Below are positions 18,120 through 28,800 of a stretch of 55,982 nucleotides of DNA, piece by piece. Positions within the stretch are counted from its first letter, which is position 1, and the number at the start of each line of letters is the position of its first letter. The notes beneath the pieces are model-generated. The model was not told the origin of the DNA. It made no database searches and saw nothing but the letters and a program-made list of their open reading frames with translations. The translations under genes and the position numbers were made by a program. Origin of the DNA: a virus. The stretch is taken from positions 1 through 55,982 of IMG/VR virus record IMGVR_UViG_3300025289_000030. One strand, given 5' to 3'.

Positions 18120-18356
18120 ATGGCAAAACAATTATTACCTTTATGTTCTGTTCCTAAAGTAGCAACTCGTGATGGTTATGTTGGTGCTACTGCAAGACTA
18201 TTACTTCCATTTTATTCTTTTGGCTATTGGTTTGCTTCTGGGCAGCAATATACTTTCCCAAATAGTACTCTGCCACAAGATCAATCAATTGCTTTAACTG
18301 GCTTAAGACAACCTAATGTTTATCAGAAAGCAGCAGGTATTTGCTTAGGCGGGTAG
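18120..18356 (+). CDS. Hypothetical protein, 78 aa
   Basis: The ATG is preceded by AAAGGAAATTAAT. The middle (TARLLLPFYSFGYWFASGQQYTF) is hydrophobic and aromatic but interrupted, so a membrane segment is uncertain. No family recognised; probably a minor virion protein. Confidence 0.6.
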   Translation: MAKQLLPLCSVPKVATRDGYVGATARLLLPFYSFGYWFASGQQYTFPNSTLPQDQSIALTGLRQPNVYQKAAGICLGG

Positions 18357-18359
18357 TTA

Positions 18360-18653
18360 ATGGGGTGTTCTAGTTGCGGGAGGAAATATCCTCGTGGTAG
18401 TTCCTCTCGCTCTATTAGTAGAACTGCACCAGCACTTAATAAGGTAAATATTTCTATGAAAAAGAAATCAGTACGTGGAGTAATTCAAGCTGAAGATACA
18501 AAAGAAGCAGTAATTGCTTCTAAACCTGATTGTGGTCCAGTAATTCCTAGTACTGGTCAATATGAATATTTAGTAACTAGTGGCGAATCTGAATCTACTT
18601 TAAATACTGAGAAACCTAGTCTAACTATAGAAAGAAAGGTTAAGGATGAATAA
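18360..18653 (+). CDS. Hypothetical basic protein with N-terminal CxxC, 97 aa
   Basis: Starts 4 nt after the previous stop. The N terminus is GCSSCGRKYPRGSSSRS, a Cys pair in a basic, Ser-rich context; the rest is polar and probably disordered. Its stop overlaps the next start. No function recognised. Confidence 0.6.
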   Translation: MGCSSCGRKYPRGSSSRSISRTAPALNKVNISMKKKSVRGVIQAEDTKEAVIASKPDCGPVIPSTGQYEYLVTSGESESTLNTEKPSLTIERKVKDE

Positions 18654-19642
18654 TGCCAATTACTTTTGGAGAAGCGAGAAAAGTCCTTGCTAGATATTCT
18701 GGTGTTGGAGGGAAGTGTGCTGATTCTGAAGATGTAGCTTTATTTGTTCGTCAAGTTCTTGAATATATGCTCTTTTCAGGGCATTACGGAAATCTTAGAA
18801 AATTTACTTTTTTTGCTTGCAAAGGAATGTTTACTGCTCCACCTGAATTAGAAGAACCCTTAAAAGTTAGAATTGATACTAAAATTGGTACAGTTTGGGA
18901 TAAATGGTACGAATGGCATGCAACAAAAGAATGGCAAGAAGACTGTATTCCAGTAGGTGAAGCCTTATTTGAAGAACCCAATCTTTTTCCTACAGCATAT
19001 GATATTCCTGATTTTGGAACTCGTGTAGGTACTTATGGGCTTTGTTTAGAAAAAGAAGATGCTCATGTAATTGTTAAAGGTATTGACCCTTTTAATAAAG
19101 AAATAATTACGGTTCATAAAGGTGAACAAGTTGTAGGCGAATATTTAAGTATTAAAAAAGGTCAAATAATTTATTCTCAATCTACTTTCAAAGAAATAAC
19201 AGCAGTAGTTAAAACTATAACGAATGGTTACGTTCAATTATTATGGGTAAATCCCGTATCTGATTTAAAAGGATTTCTTTCTAATTATTCTCCATTAGAA
19301 GAAAAACCTGCTTATAGAAGATTTAAATTAACTACAAGATACTGTCCGAAAGGAAATAGCCATAAAATAGAAGTATTAGGACGAATAAAACTTAAAGAAA
19401 AATATGCTGATAATGATTATATTCCTTTTGATAATATTTACACTCTACATTTAGCTGGTCAATCTATTAATGCTAATTTTAATAATGATGTAGCTACTTC
19501 TGACTATAAAGATAAAAAAATGGTCGATATTATAACAAGAGAGAATGAATATCGTCGCGTAAATACAGGTCAGCCTTTAGAAGTGTATCATCCAACATCA
19601 GGTGGTAGTATTACAAATATAATAGGTGGAAAATTGTGGTAA
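18653..19642 (+). CDS. Neck or head-tail adaptor protein (putative)
   Basis: A 329-residue soluble protein. The N-terminal helical part (ITFGEARKVLARYSG..., LFVRQVLEYML) resembles the start of tail-tubular A or adaptor proteins, which begin with a helix bundle that docks on the portal; the rest is beta-rich. The position just before the ejection proteins fits. The assignment is by pattern and order; no diagnostic residue can be cited. Confidence 0.5.
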   Translation: MPITFGEARKVLARYSGVGGKCADSEDVALFVRQVLEYMLFSGHYGNLRKFTFFACKGMFTAPPELEEPLKVRIDTKIGTVWDKWYEWHATKEWQEDCIPVGEALFEEPNLFPTAYDIPDFGTRVGTYGLCLEKEDAHVIVKGIDPFNKEIITVHKGEQVVGEYLSIKKGQIIYSQSTFKEITAVVKTITNGYVQLLWVNPVSDLKGFLSNYSPLEEKPAYRRFKLTTRYCPKGNSHKIEVLGRIKLKEKYADNDYIPFDNIYTLHLAGQSINANFNNDVATSDYKDKKMVDIITRENEYRRVNTGQPLEVYHPTSGGSITNIIGGKLW

Positions 19643-19917
19643 ATGAAAATGAAGAACACACAACAATTATCTGTCCTTTATCTTTATATGGATTAGATTT
19701 TAAAAAAGCATTAAATGCTTTAACAGAAATGGCTATTGATATGAAAGATATAAAAAATCAATTGTTAGATGCGGCTACTGGTAAAGGTTATCTTTCTACT
19801 AAAGATGCGCGTTTTGTATTTAAAGTTTTAGGTACGGTTATTATAGGATTAGTTGTAGTCATAGTTTTTTTACTGACAGGTGAAACTACAGGAATTATAG
19901 GAGGATTACATAAATAA
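19636..19917 (+). CDS. Small membrane protein with one TM segment (XhlA-like layout)
   Basis: A 93-residue product from GTG at 19636, chosen because GGTGG lies 6 nt upstream. Residues 20-60 form an amphipathic helix, and residues about 65-82 (VLGTVIIGLVVVIVFLL) a single transmembrane helix near the C terminus. Short helix plus C-terminal TM is the layout of XhlA-type holin partners, and of some virion membrane proteins. Location before the ejection genes would fit either DNA entry or lysis. Confidence 0.6.
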   Translation: MVNENEEHTTIICPLSLYGLDFKKALNALTEMAIDMKDIKNQLLDAATGKGYLSTKDARFVFKVLGTVIIGLVVVIVFLLTGETTGIIGGLHK

Positions 19918-22900
19918 ATGGTTTGGCGATGGGACGATGATATGGTAAACCCTAATCAAATTAGAAATACTAATTTAGGTCAAGCTCCATCTAATCAATA
20001 TAAATTAAGCGATGGTTTACGCCTTGAAACTATGGGGGGAACTGCTCCTTCAACAACGCCTCCAGTATCTAAACAAATGCAGAATATTTATGAAAATAGA
20101 TATTCTAAAAGAAATAAAGCTCCTATGCAAAAATATCCAGAAAATGCATACGATCAACCTCAATATTTTTATCCTGAAGAAAGAAGAAAATCTAAAGATA
20201 ATCAATATAAATTAAGCGATGGGTTACGTCTTAAAACTATGGGGACTGCGGGAGCAGAAACTGGAGGAGAAGACGAACCGCCACCAATTGAGCCTCCTGA
20301 AGATATAGAGGGAAAATTTCCCACTCCTAAAACTATTGATGCGCCTGAAATACCTATTCCTAAATATAAAAAATTAAGACCTAAAAGATATGCTAAACGT
20401 TGGGGCAAATTTACACGTCAAGAAATGGCTAAGAATTTTGAAACAGCTCAGGGAATGGCACTTAAAACACTTGAAACTGAATTAGCTGGTTTAGAGAAAT
20501 TTGCTCCAGCAGCAGGTGCTCTTAAAAGACGAGAAACTGCACTTGATAATATTTTTAATCAATTAGAACGTACTAAACAAATAGATGAAGCACTTCCTGG
20601 TTTTAGACAAAAATTTGAAGATCAATATGGTCAATTAGAAGAATCTCGTGGTGATATAGAATCTCAAGCTGAAAGAATAGCTACACAAGGTGAAAGGGCT
20701 GATATTTATGCAACAGGTCGTGCTCCTGATGAAGTTACAGATAGAGGATTAGAATTAAATGTAAGATCTCGTGCTGCTGATAGAGCACGCCAAGGTGGTT
20801 TTGGTGCTATGAGTAATGTTGCTCGTAAAGCATCAGACTTAATGAGTGCCGAACAAAGACTTCAAATAGCACAATATGGAGAAAATCTTTACAGCCAAAA
20901 TATTCAATTAGGTACTCAAAATATTCAGTTATCTAATCAAAATGTAGGTATGCGCGGTGACATAATGAATCAGCAAGCAAATTTATTACTTGCTCCTACA
21001 GAATATTCTAATGCTGGAAGTCAAATAAATGTAATGCCAGAAGTTGGTGCTGGAAGATTAACTACTAGTATGATGGGGGAACTTAATCAATACGGTATGA
21101 TTCCAGCAGGTCAAGCTGCTTCTATGGTTATAAATCAAAGACAATTTAGAGCAAATTTAGAGCAGCAGACAAATATGTTTAATGCTTCTAATCAAATGAC
21201 AGCTAGTCAATTTAATGCTGGAGCTGCCAATCAATTTGCATTAAGTAAATTTGGTTATCAAGTAGCGCAAGCTGGAGCAGTAGCAGGCGCTACAAATGCA
21301 ACTAATACAGGTCAGTTCGAATATGCACAGCAACAAGCTGCATTTGCTACTTTTGGTGATTACATGAATCAAGCACAGCAAGCTGGTCAAGCTGGTGCAA
21401 TAAGTCAAGGATTTGGCGCTATAGGAGGTATACTAGATGCAATAAGTGGAGTTAGTAGCTTATTTGGTGGAGGACAGCAGCCTAGTCAGGGAGCTGCTGG
21501 CGGCGGTGGTTTTGTAACAGGAACTGGAGGTGTTGGTGGTGGTATAACTGAAATAACTCCTTCTAGTACAGGTGGTATGCAAGGTACTCCAAGTGGTTCA
21601 ATAGTAGTACCTGAAGGAAGTGTTCCACCTGGTTATACTCCAATAGGTTCTGCTCCAACTCCAAGTGGTGGGGCTGGAGTAATAGTTTCTCCTAATCAAA
21701 CACCAGAAACTCAAGGTTTTGAAGACTCTTTGGGGCTTAAAATAGGTCGTCCTGGGGCACAAGAAGACACGACTCAAACACTACTTAATCAAAACGCTAA
21801 AATGCTTAATATGAGTGGTGTGTCCAATCAACCGCAACCAGGTTTTGTTGAAACTGGTATAAATAATCAAGGGCAAAAAATTTATAGTAATGCAAGACTT
21901 TCTAGCTCAAATGATAATCGTGAAGGATTTAATCTTACTAATACTTTAAGAAGAGTAATAGATCCAACAGGAGTACTTGATGATGAAGACAGAACTGCAC
22001 TTGATAAAGTAGCAATGCTTTCAAGTAGTGCTAATTTTTTAGGAGATTTAACCGAACTTCAAGCAAATGGGGATACTCGCGGATTTGTGAATGCAATACT
22101 TGAAAGATATCAACAACCAATAATTGAAAATTTAGCAAAAGATCCAACTGATCAAGCAGGCTTATCTGCTGCATTTAATGCGTTTAGTCTATCAGAACAT
22201 TGGGATAAAATGAGTGCGGCACAAAGAAGTCTTGGTTTAGCTTCAATCGGTATTCAAGGTTATCGTTATGGGACAGGTGAAAATTTAGCTGAAAAATTTA
22301 TAATTAAACCTCCTAATCCAGATGCTCCAATCGGTCCAAAAAATATGGGATTAAATGTAGGTCAAGCTCTTAATTTAATGAGCGCAGGTGTTAATTCTTA
22401 TGGACTTATAAAAAATTGGAATCAATTAAATGCTCTTCAAAAAGTAGCTTATGGAACTGGAAATTTAAGTCAATTAGCTACTCTTGGTAGACAGTTTGGG
22501 CTTCTTGGTAAAGGTGTAAGTGGTGCTGCTGTAAATGTTACAGCACAACAACTAACCGCTCAAGGTTTTAGTCATGTACCTGCATTTGGACCAGGTGCAA
22601 TAATGGGTTCTGCAAGTTCTAAGTTGCCTGAAGGTTATACTATAATTGATAAGGTAGCTAATGGTACTCGCGTTATTGCTGCACCTGGCCCAAATGCAGC
22701 TAGCGCAGTAGGCGCTACAGAAGGGGCTACTGAAAGTCAATTAATGACTCAAGCTGGACAAGGACTTAGAGTAGTAGGTGGAGCTGCCAGTATAGCCCTT
22801 GGTGTACAAGCTGTAATGAAGAATTGGGGCACTGGTGGCGGAAAAGGGGCATTAAACGGAGCTTTAGGAGGTAGTGCTATAGCTGGTGGTTTAATGTCAA

Positions 22901-24114
22901 TGGGTAGCGGTTTAGGTGTGGCAGCTATGAGTAATCCTTATTTATTAGCTGGTGTTATGGCTGTATCAGTTTTAGGGGGGTTGGCTAAAACAGGTATTAC
23001 AAATAAAGGACAATTACAAAGAAACGCTGTAAGGGACAGCTTAAAAGGAGGAAATTTTGTAGATGACGATTATAATATAACTTTAGCTGATGGTACTAAA
23101 TTTAATATTGGAGTCGATGGTCAAGAAGGAAAACATAAATTTAGAGATCCAAGTTTAGTTGTAGATAAAGGTCCAACTGAAGGACATTCTTACGATATAG
23201 ATTGGACTAATGATTTAGATTATATGTCTGGAATGGGAGGACAATCATTAATGCGTATGTTAAGTGGTGGCATTAAAGATGAAACTGATAAAATAGGATT
23301 TCAAATAGGAAATGGTGCTTTATCAAGTGTAGGTTTTGGTAAAGATATGACTCCAGAAAACTTTACTAAAGTCACAACTAATTTACGTTCAGTTTATGCA
23401 CAAGCTGGAATTAAATCTAAATCAGACGCCTATCAATTATCCAATCAAATGTATGCAGAAGGACGTATATCTGAAACTGACATGGTAACTATGCAGCAGT
23501 CTTTTAATATGATTTATGACGATAATGGACTTCAAACTGCTCAAGCTTTATTAGGTGGTAGACATGGTGGTATTCAAGCTATGGCTAAAGATCCAGGTCT
23601 TTCTACTAAACCTGGTTATCAAATTGATCCAGGACGTACTCCAGGAGCACAACAGCCAACTGGTAGTGCTGGTGCTACTACAGGTAAACCAATAAAAGAA
23701 AAACCAGTGCTAGAAGGTGGTCCAATGAGACTTCCAACAGATAATAAATATACTCAAAGAATACCAATTATTGGTGAAGACGGTATGCTTAATATGACAG
23801 ATAAACCAAGAACGCGATTTGATGAAAATGGCGAAGTAATTAGTAACGGAACTTCTAGATTACAAGGAGAAAGAGTTAGAGGACAACCGCCTTTATTAAG
23901 ACCACCAGCACCAATTAATGCTGGACAAATGTTAGATAATATAGCTCCAGTAGAAAGACCAACTGTACCAGCTATACCTACACCAAGAAGACCAGCAAAT
24001 ATAAATACTGGTGAAATGCTAGAGGATATTAAACCACTTCGTTCAAAACTTCGTATGTCAAAAGAAGAGCTTCAAAGAGTAAATAGTGAGCGCTATGCAG
24101 AAGCAGGAGCATAA
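19918..24114 (+). CDS. Large internal virion (ejection) protein I
   Basis: A 1398-residue protein, first of three giant consecutive genes in the arrangement of T7 gp14-gp15-gp16. The N-terminal 110 residues are polar with a duplicated segment (QYKLSDGLRL...TMG) at about 27-40 and 95-108. Residues about 150-320 are coiled-coil and charged; 320-530 are Gln/Asn/Ala-rich; Gly-rich hydrophobic stretches (SIALGVQAV, LMSMGSGLGVAAMSNPYLLAGVMAVSVLGG) could insert in membranes. The C terminus repeats a short motif (INAGQMLDNI, then INTGEMLEDI). No enzyme motif is seen. An ejectosome role is inferred. Confidence 0.6.
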   Translation: MVWRWDDDMVNPNQIRNTNLGQAPSNQYKLSDGLRLETMGGTAPSTTPPVSKQMQNIYENRYSKRNKAPMQKYPENAYDQPQYFYPEERRKSKDNQYKLSDGLRLKTMGTAGAETGGEDEPPPIEPPEDIEGKFPTPKTIDAPEIPIPKYKKLRPKRYAKRWGKFTRQEMAKNFETAQGMALKTLETELAGLEKFAPAAGALKRRETALDNIFNQLERTKQIDEALPGFRQKFEDQYGQLEESRGDIESQAERIATQGERADIYATGRAPDEVTDRGLELNVRSRAADRARQGGFGAMSNVARKASDLMSAEQRLQIAQYGENLYSQNIQLGTQNIQLSNQNVGMRGDIMNQQANLLLAPTEYSNAGSQINVMPEVGAGRLTTSMMGELNQYGMIPAGQAASMVINQRQFRANLEQQTNMFNASNQMTASQFNAGAANQFALSKFGYQVAQAGAVAGATNATNTGQFEYAQQQAAFATFGDYMNQAQQAGQAGAISQGFGAIGGILDAISGVSSLFGGGQQPSQGAAGGGGFVTGTGGVGGGITEITPSSTGGMQGTPSGSIVVPEGSVPPGYTPIGSAPTPSGGAGVIVSPNQTPETQGFEDSLGLKIGRPGAQEDTTQTLLNQNAKMLNMSGVSNQPQPGFVETGINNQGQKIYSNARLSSSNDNREGFNLTNTLRRVIDPTGVLDDEDRTALDKVAMLSSSANFLGDLTELQANGDTRGFVNAILERYQQPIIENLAKDPTDQAGLSAAFNAFSLSEHWDKMSAAQRSLGLASIGIQGYRYGTGENLAEKFIIKPPNPDAPIGPKNMGLNVGQALNLMSAGVNSYGLIKNWNQLNALQKVAYGTGNLSQLATLGRQFGLLGKGVSGAAVNVTAQQLTAQGFSHVPAFGPGAIMGSASSKLPEGYTIIDKVANGTRVIAAPGPNAASAVGATEGATESQLMTQAGQGLRVVGGAASIALGVQAVMKNWGTGGGKGALNGALGGSAIAGGLMSMGSGLGVAAMSNPYLLAGVMAVSVLGGLAKTGITNKGQLQRNAVRDSLKGGNFVDDDYNITLADGTKFNIGVDGQEGKHKFRDPSLVVDKGPTEGHSYDIDWTNDLDYMSGMGGQSLMRMLSGGIKDETDKIGFQIGNGALSSVGFGKDMTPENFTKVTTNLRSVYAQAGIKSKSDAYQLSNQMYAEGRISETDMVTMQQSFNMIYDDNGLQTAQALLGGRHGGIQAMAKDPGLSTKPGYQIDPGRTPGAQQPTGSAGATTGKPIKEKPVLEGGPMRLPTDNKYTQRIPIIGEDGMLNMTDKPRTRFDENGEVISNGTSRLQGERVRGQPPLLRPPAPINAGQMLDNIAPVERPTVPAIPTPRRPANINTGEMLEDIKPLRSKLRMSKEELQRVNSERYAEAGA
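19993..20244 (+). repeat. Two 45-bp direct repeats inside ejection protein I gene
   Basis: 19993-20037 and 20200-20244 are 45-bp direct repeats differing at a few positions, 207 bp apart and in the same frame. They encode NQYKLSDGLRL-(E/K)-TMG twice. The repeat could be a duplicated docking peptide or a recombination remnant. Confidence 0.8.
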
Positions 24115-24117
24115 AGC

Positions 24118-25821
24118 ATGGCGTACGATATCTATACAAATATACCAGGACCTAATATAGACACGTCTTTATTTGTAAATGCAGCTAGTAGAGGTATAGC
24201 CGCTGGTAATGCACTTCCAACAAAAACAACTGCTATTATTCAAGGCGCTCTTAAGGGATTTGAGCAAGGTTTAGATTTTCGCACTCAAATGCAGGAACAA
24301 GAAGTTAGACAGAATCAGATAGAACAATTACCTACTACTAATGCAATTCAAGAACAGCAACTACAAAATGCAGAATTAGCTAATCAACTTAATACATTAA
24401 AAGTAGATATAGCAAGTCGTACACATGAATTATCTATTGAAGATGAAATAGCAAAACTTACTAATGAAAAAGGTAAATTACAACAAGAAACAGCTCTTAG
24501 AAATAGATTAGTTGATTTTAATAAAACTTTTCAAGAATCAGATCCTTTAAAACAAAAACAAATGATAGAAAGTGGTCAATATAATGATATATTTGCAGCT
24601 AATCCAAATACATATAGTCAAGCTATCACTACAGTTTTTCCTTATTTGAATCAACAAGAAAAAGCTGCTGCTAGTCTTAATTTAAAACGAGCTAATATAA
24701 ATAATTATCATGATAAACAAGCTTTAAATAATATAAAAGATTTAGAAACTGCACAACTTGCAGCAGAAGATGCTTTAGGGCAGCTTGGAGTAAATGAAAA
24801 AGTAAATTTACCTCCAGATCAAATTCCTTTAAAAGTAGAAGTAGTACCTCTTGGAAAATATATAACTGATGATAATGGTAATATTACTGGACAAAACGAT
24901 ATTTATACCCCTAGTAGTAACGCTGCTGATTTAAAAATTGGTAATCAAATTGTAGCTAAAGATGTTGATAATGCTACTTTAAAACAAATTAGAACTTATA
25001 AAAATAAATATAATTGGGTAAATGATGTTTACAGAAATAGAGCGCTTGGTCAAGTAGGAAGAGCTTTTAACGATACACAAAAAGCGATTTCAGGGGCTAC
25101 TCCTCAGCCTCAATCACGCACTCAAACACCTCAAGAATTTACTGGTTTTGCCCCTGAAGCTCCTGAAGAACTTCCAACTAAATTAGAAGAAGGAAAAGTT
25201 ACTCCTAATATAGAAGCGGTTAAAGATATTAGAAAAGTTCCGATTGTGACTAAAAGTAAGCAAATAAATGTAACTAATAACCCAAAAATGTATAAAGCTG
25301 TGCAAGAAAGTTTAGGACTAGCTGAACCTGATTTTAAACCAATAATGCCAGTGATTAAAAACTTACTTACTGAAATAAGTGCTGCACCTGAAGATAAATA
25401 TAATAAATACAGTAATTCACAACTTATAAAATTAAATGATGCTAAAGATAAAATAGGTAAATATACTTCAGGACTTCAATTTGAGAAGTCACCTGAACTT
25501 CAAAAAACATTTACTCCTGAAATGGTAGATTTACATAATAAAATTGTAGATGAATTTAATTATTTTATAAAAGATCCAATGGCTGAAGGATTTGGTATGG
25601 CTGCTTATTTAGCTAATAATTATAAAGGCATTACATTAGATCAATTAGTTAAAGTATCCTCTCCAAAAGATTTATATAGTATAAAACAACAAGGATTTTA
25701 TAATGAAATGTTAGATCAAATTGTAGCTAATGTGCGAAGTCAAATATCTGCTTCCGAAAAAGCATTAGCTAAATTTGGTTCAAGATCTTCAACTTTTTCA
25801 AGTATATTAAATAATGGCTAA
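24118..25821 (+). CDS. Internal virion (ejection) protein II
   Basis: A 567-residue, highly charged, Gln/Asn/Lys-rich protein between the two larger ejection genes, corresponding in order to T7 gp15. Residues 55-160 are predicted coiled coil; the rest is helical, with a Pro-rich segment near 330-350 (PQPQSRTQTPQE). No signal peptide or catalytic motif. It overlaps the next gene by 8 nt. Function is inferred from position. Confidence 0.6.
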   Translation: MAYDIYTNIPGPNIDTSLFVNAASRGIAAGNALPTKTTAIIQGALKGFEQGLDFRTQMQEQEVRQNQIEQLPTTNAIQEQQLQNAELANQLNTLKVDIASRTHELSIEDEIAKLTNEKGKLQQETALRNRLVDFNKTFQESDPLKQKQMIESGQYNDIFAANPNTYSQAITTVFPYLNQQEKAAASLNLKRANINNYHDKQALNNIKDLETAQLAAEDALGQLGVNEKVNLPPDQIPLKVEVVPLGKYITDDNGNITGQNDIYTPSSNAADLKIGNQIVAKDVDNATLKQIRTYKNKYNWVNDVYRNRALGQVGRAFNDTQKAISGATPQPQSRTQTPQEFTGFAPEAPEELPTKLEEGKVTPNIEAVKDIRKVPIVTKSKQINVTNNPKMYKAVQESLGLAEPDFKPIMPVIKNLLTEISAAPEDKYNKYSNSQLIKLNDAKDKIGKYTSGLQFEKSPELQKTFTPEMVDLHNKIVDEFNYFIKDPMAEGFGMAAYLANNYKGITLDQLVKVSSPKDLYSIKQQGFYNEMLDQIVANVRSQISASEKALAKFGSRSSTFSSILNNG

Positions 25822-28800
25822 TGGAGAGGAAAGTGTTGAATTATTGTCACCTGATGAGTTTGTTACAAACTTTGAAGGAGATTTTCAAAATACAGTATCT
25901 TCAGTGGAAGGAAGCCCTATTACTACTCAAATTTCAACTACAGAAGAAGCGATAAGTAATGATCCTATCCAAACTACTTTAGAAGAAACTGCTTATAAAT
26001 ATAATTTAGAACCTAGTTTACTTAAAGCTATAGCAAAGCAAGAATCAGGTACAAAAGAAGGTTTTAACCCAAATGCTAAAGGAACTTCTGGTGAAACAGG
26101 ACTTATGCAAATAATGCCTACCAATTGGAAAAAATATGGTGGAGGAGAAGACCCTTATAATGTAGAAGAAAATGTAGATATTGGGGCAAATATATTATTA
26201 GATGAAATTACACGTTTTTCAGGAAATGAAGATTTAGCATTAGCTGCTTATAATGCAGGTAGTCCTGCTGTAATCAATGCAATAGAAAAAGCTGGTTATT
26301 CTATAAAAGATGCTAAAAATATAACATTTGATGATATTAAAGCATATTTACCAGATATAACTCAAGAATATGTACCATCTGTAAAATCAAAATTATATGC
26401 TTCAAAAGAAGATACTTTAAATTCTTATAGTTCTGGTGAAACATTAGGTACAGAAGAAGATTTAAAAAAAGTATTAGATCCAATTATAAGTGATCCTGCT
26501 TTTAATACATTAAGTGCTACTCAGTCAATGCAAGTTCTTAAAAGAGTTTATGACTCAAAAACTTTTTGGAATAAAAAAGCTAGAGATACTATTCAAAAAC
26601 TTTCAACTGAAATTTGGGATAGTGCTATGCCTAATGAAAAGCCTAATTATGGATCACTTATAAATTCTGTACCAGAAATTACGGGTAATGAAAAAGATCC
26701 AGATAAATTATTAAATACTTGGAAAAATAAACAATTAGAAATGCTACGATCTAGTGGCTATGATCCTATACTTCTTGGAAACGGTATTATTGGTTATTTA
26801 GATGCGGCTATTGATAATGAAAAAACAGCTTCAAGATATAGAAATAGAGGACTAGTAGGAACTGCACTTTCAGAGGGAACTAGTACAGCAGCATTAGTTG
26901 GTAAAGGATTTGTAAGTGGTTTATCAGGTATGGCAGCAGCACCTTTCAGATTAGCTGGATATGAAGATTTTGCTAAAATGATAGATAAAACTTCAGAACT
27001 TTTACCAGATCCAGCTAGAAACACAGTCTATTCTGTAGATGATAAAGGTTATATAAGGCGAGATGAATATGGTCGCCCTATTACTACTTTTCAAGCCGAA
27101 TGGACAGGAGCAGTAGGAAATGTACTTTCTTTTATAGCTCCTTACAAAGCTCTTCAAGCGGCTAATATGCCTCGTGCAGCAGTAGCTTTTGGTATAAGTC
27201 AAAATGTATTACTTACAGCAAATAGTGCCTATCTTCAAGCTAAAGAAGAAGGAGTAACTGACAACGAAGCTTTAAAAGCTGCTTTATTTGCCGAACCTTC
27301 AGTACTTGCTGGAGCATTAGGAGACTTTATAGTAGCAGGCGGAGGTAAAGCATGGATAAAAGGTCTTGGACCAGTAAATAGAGCTAAAGCTATAGCCACT
27401 CAAGCAGGAAAAGGTGCTTTTATAATGGGAGCATCAGGTGCTGCTCAAAAATATGTACAAGATTTAGGAGTAAGTGCTGCAATTAATAAAGATGTAACTT
27501 CTTTAAAAGAAACAGGTAAAGCAGCTTTAGCTATGGGAATAGCTGGTGCAGTTACTTATCCTTTTACTTCAAAATACGAAGTTAGACCAGAAGTTTTAGA
27601 TAAAGATTTTCCTGTGCCTGAAGCACAAAAAGCACTTTCAGCTCCTGAAACAAGAGAACTTCCTTGGTCAGCAGAAGGTAAGAAATTACTTCCTTATAAT
27701 CCAGAAGACCCTACACCAATTGAAGCAGGAACAAAGTTACATGCGTTAGATTTACCTCAACCTGATGAACAGATAAGACTTGCAAAATCATTTGAAGACT
27801 TTCAAAATTCTCCTGATATGGAAAGAACTTTTATAATTAGATCTCCTTCAGATGTAGATCCTGAACTAGTTGCTAATTTTGGTTATGTACCAGAAATACT
27901 TCCAGATGGAAGGCTTAAAGTTACTAAAGAAACTACACACGTACCAGAAGAAATAACAGGCGAAGCACCAGAAGGAACTATTCCTCGTATAGAAATGCTT
28001 TCTAAAGAATTAGCAGTTATACCAAAACAAGAGGAAGTACCTAATTTAATAGCAAGAAGAACTGAACTTCAAACAAAAATAAAAGAGTTAGAACCACAAA
28101 CTAAAGCAATTATTGGTACTGTAAATGAGCTTATACCTAAAAGACAAGAACTTATTAAAGAGGTGACCACTTTAAAAAGATCTTCTAAAAAAGAAGGAGC
28201 AAATAAAGCTCTTATAAAATCTAGATTAGCTGATGTTAGAAATGAAGTAGCTATTATAAATACATTTTTAAAAGAACATCCTTTAGAAAATAATTTATCT
28301 GAATTAAAAACTGAACTTAAATTAGTAAATGATAATATTAAACAAATAGGTAGACCAAGTTATTTAAATAATATTAAAGCTAAAGAAAATGAACTTAAAG
28401 ATTTAATTATTACTAAAGAAATTGGAGAACTTGAAAGAGTATCTCAGGAAAAAGAAATAGCTAAAAAAGTTCGTAGAGAGCAGCAAGGCGCAATCATAGA
28501 AACTAAAAAAGGTAAACGTTATATTTATCCATTTGAAAAAAAATGGTATGTATTAAATGAAAAAGGTGAAGCACTTAGTAATGGTATGGATTATTTTATA
28601 GATGCTGCAAATACAGCTAAAGGGATTATAAGTACAGAAGCTGAACGTGGTTTTATACCAAGTGTAGAAAAAGGAATAATAGAAAAACCGCTTCAATTTA
28701 AAAAGACTATAGAAGTTCCTAAAATAGCTGAAGAAATTCCAGCTATGAAAAGATCTAAATTAACTGGAGCTATGTATTCTGATGAAATTAAACCAGAATT

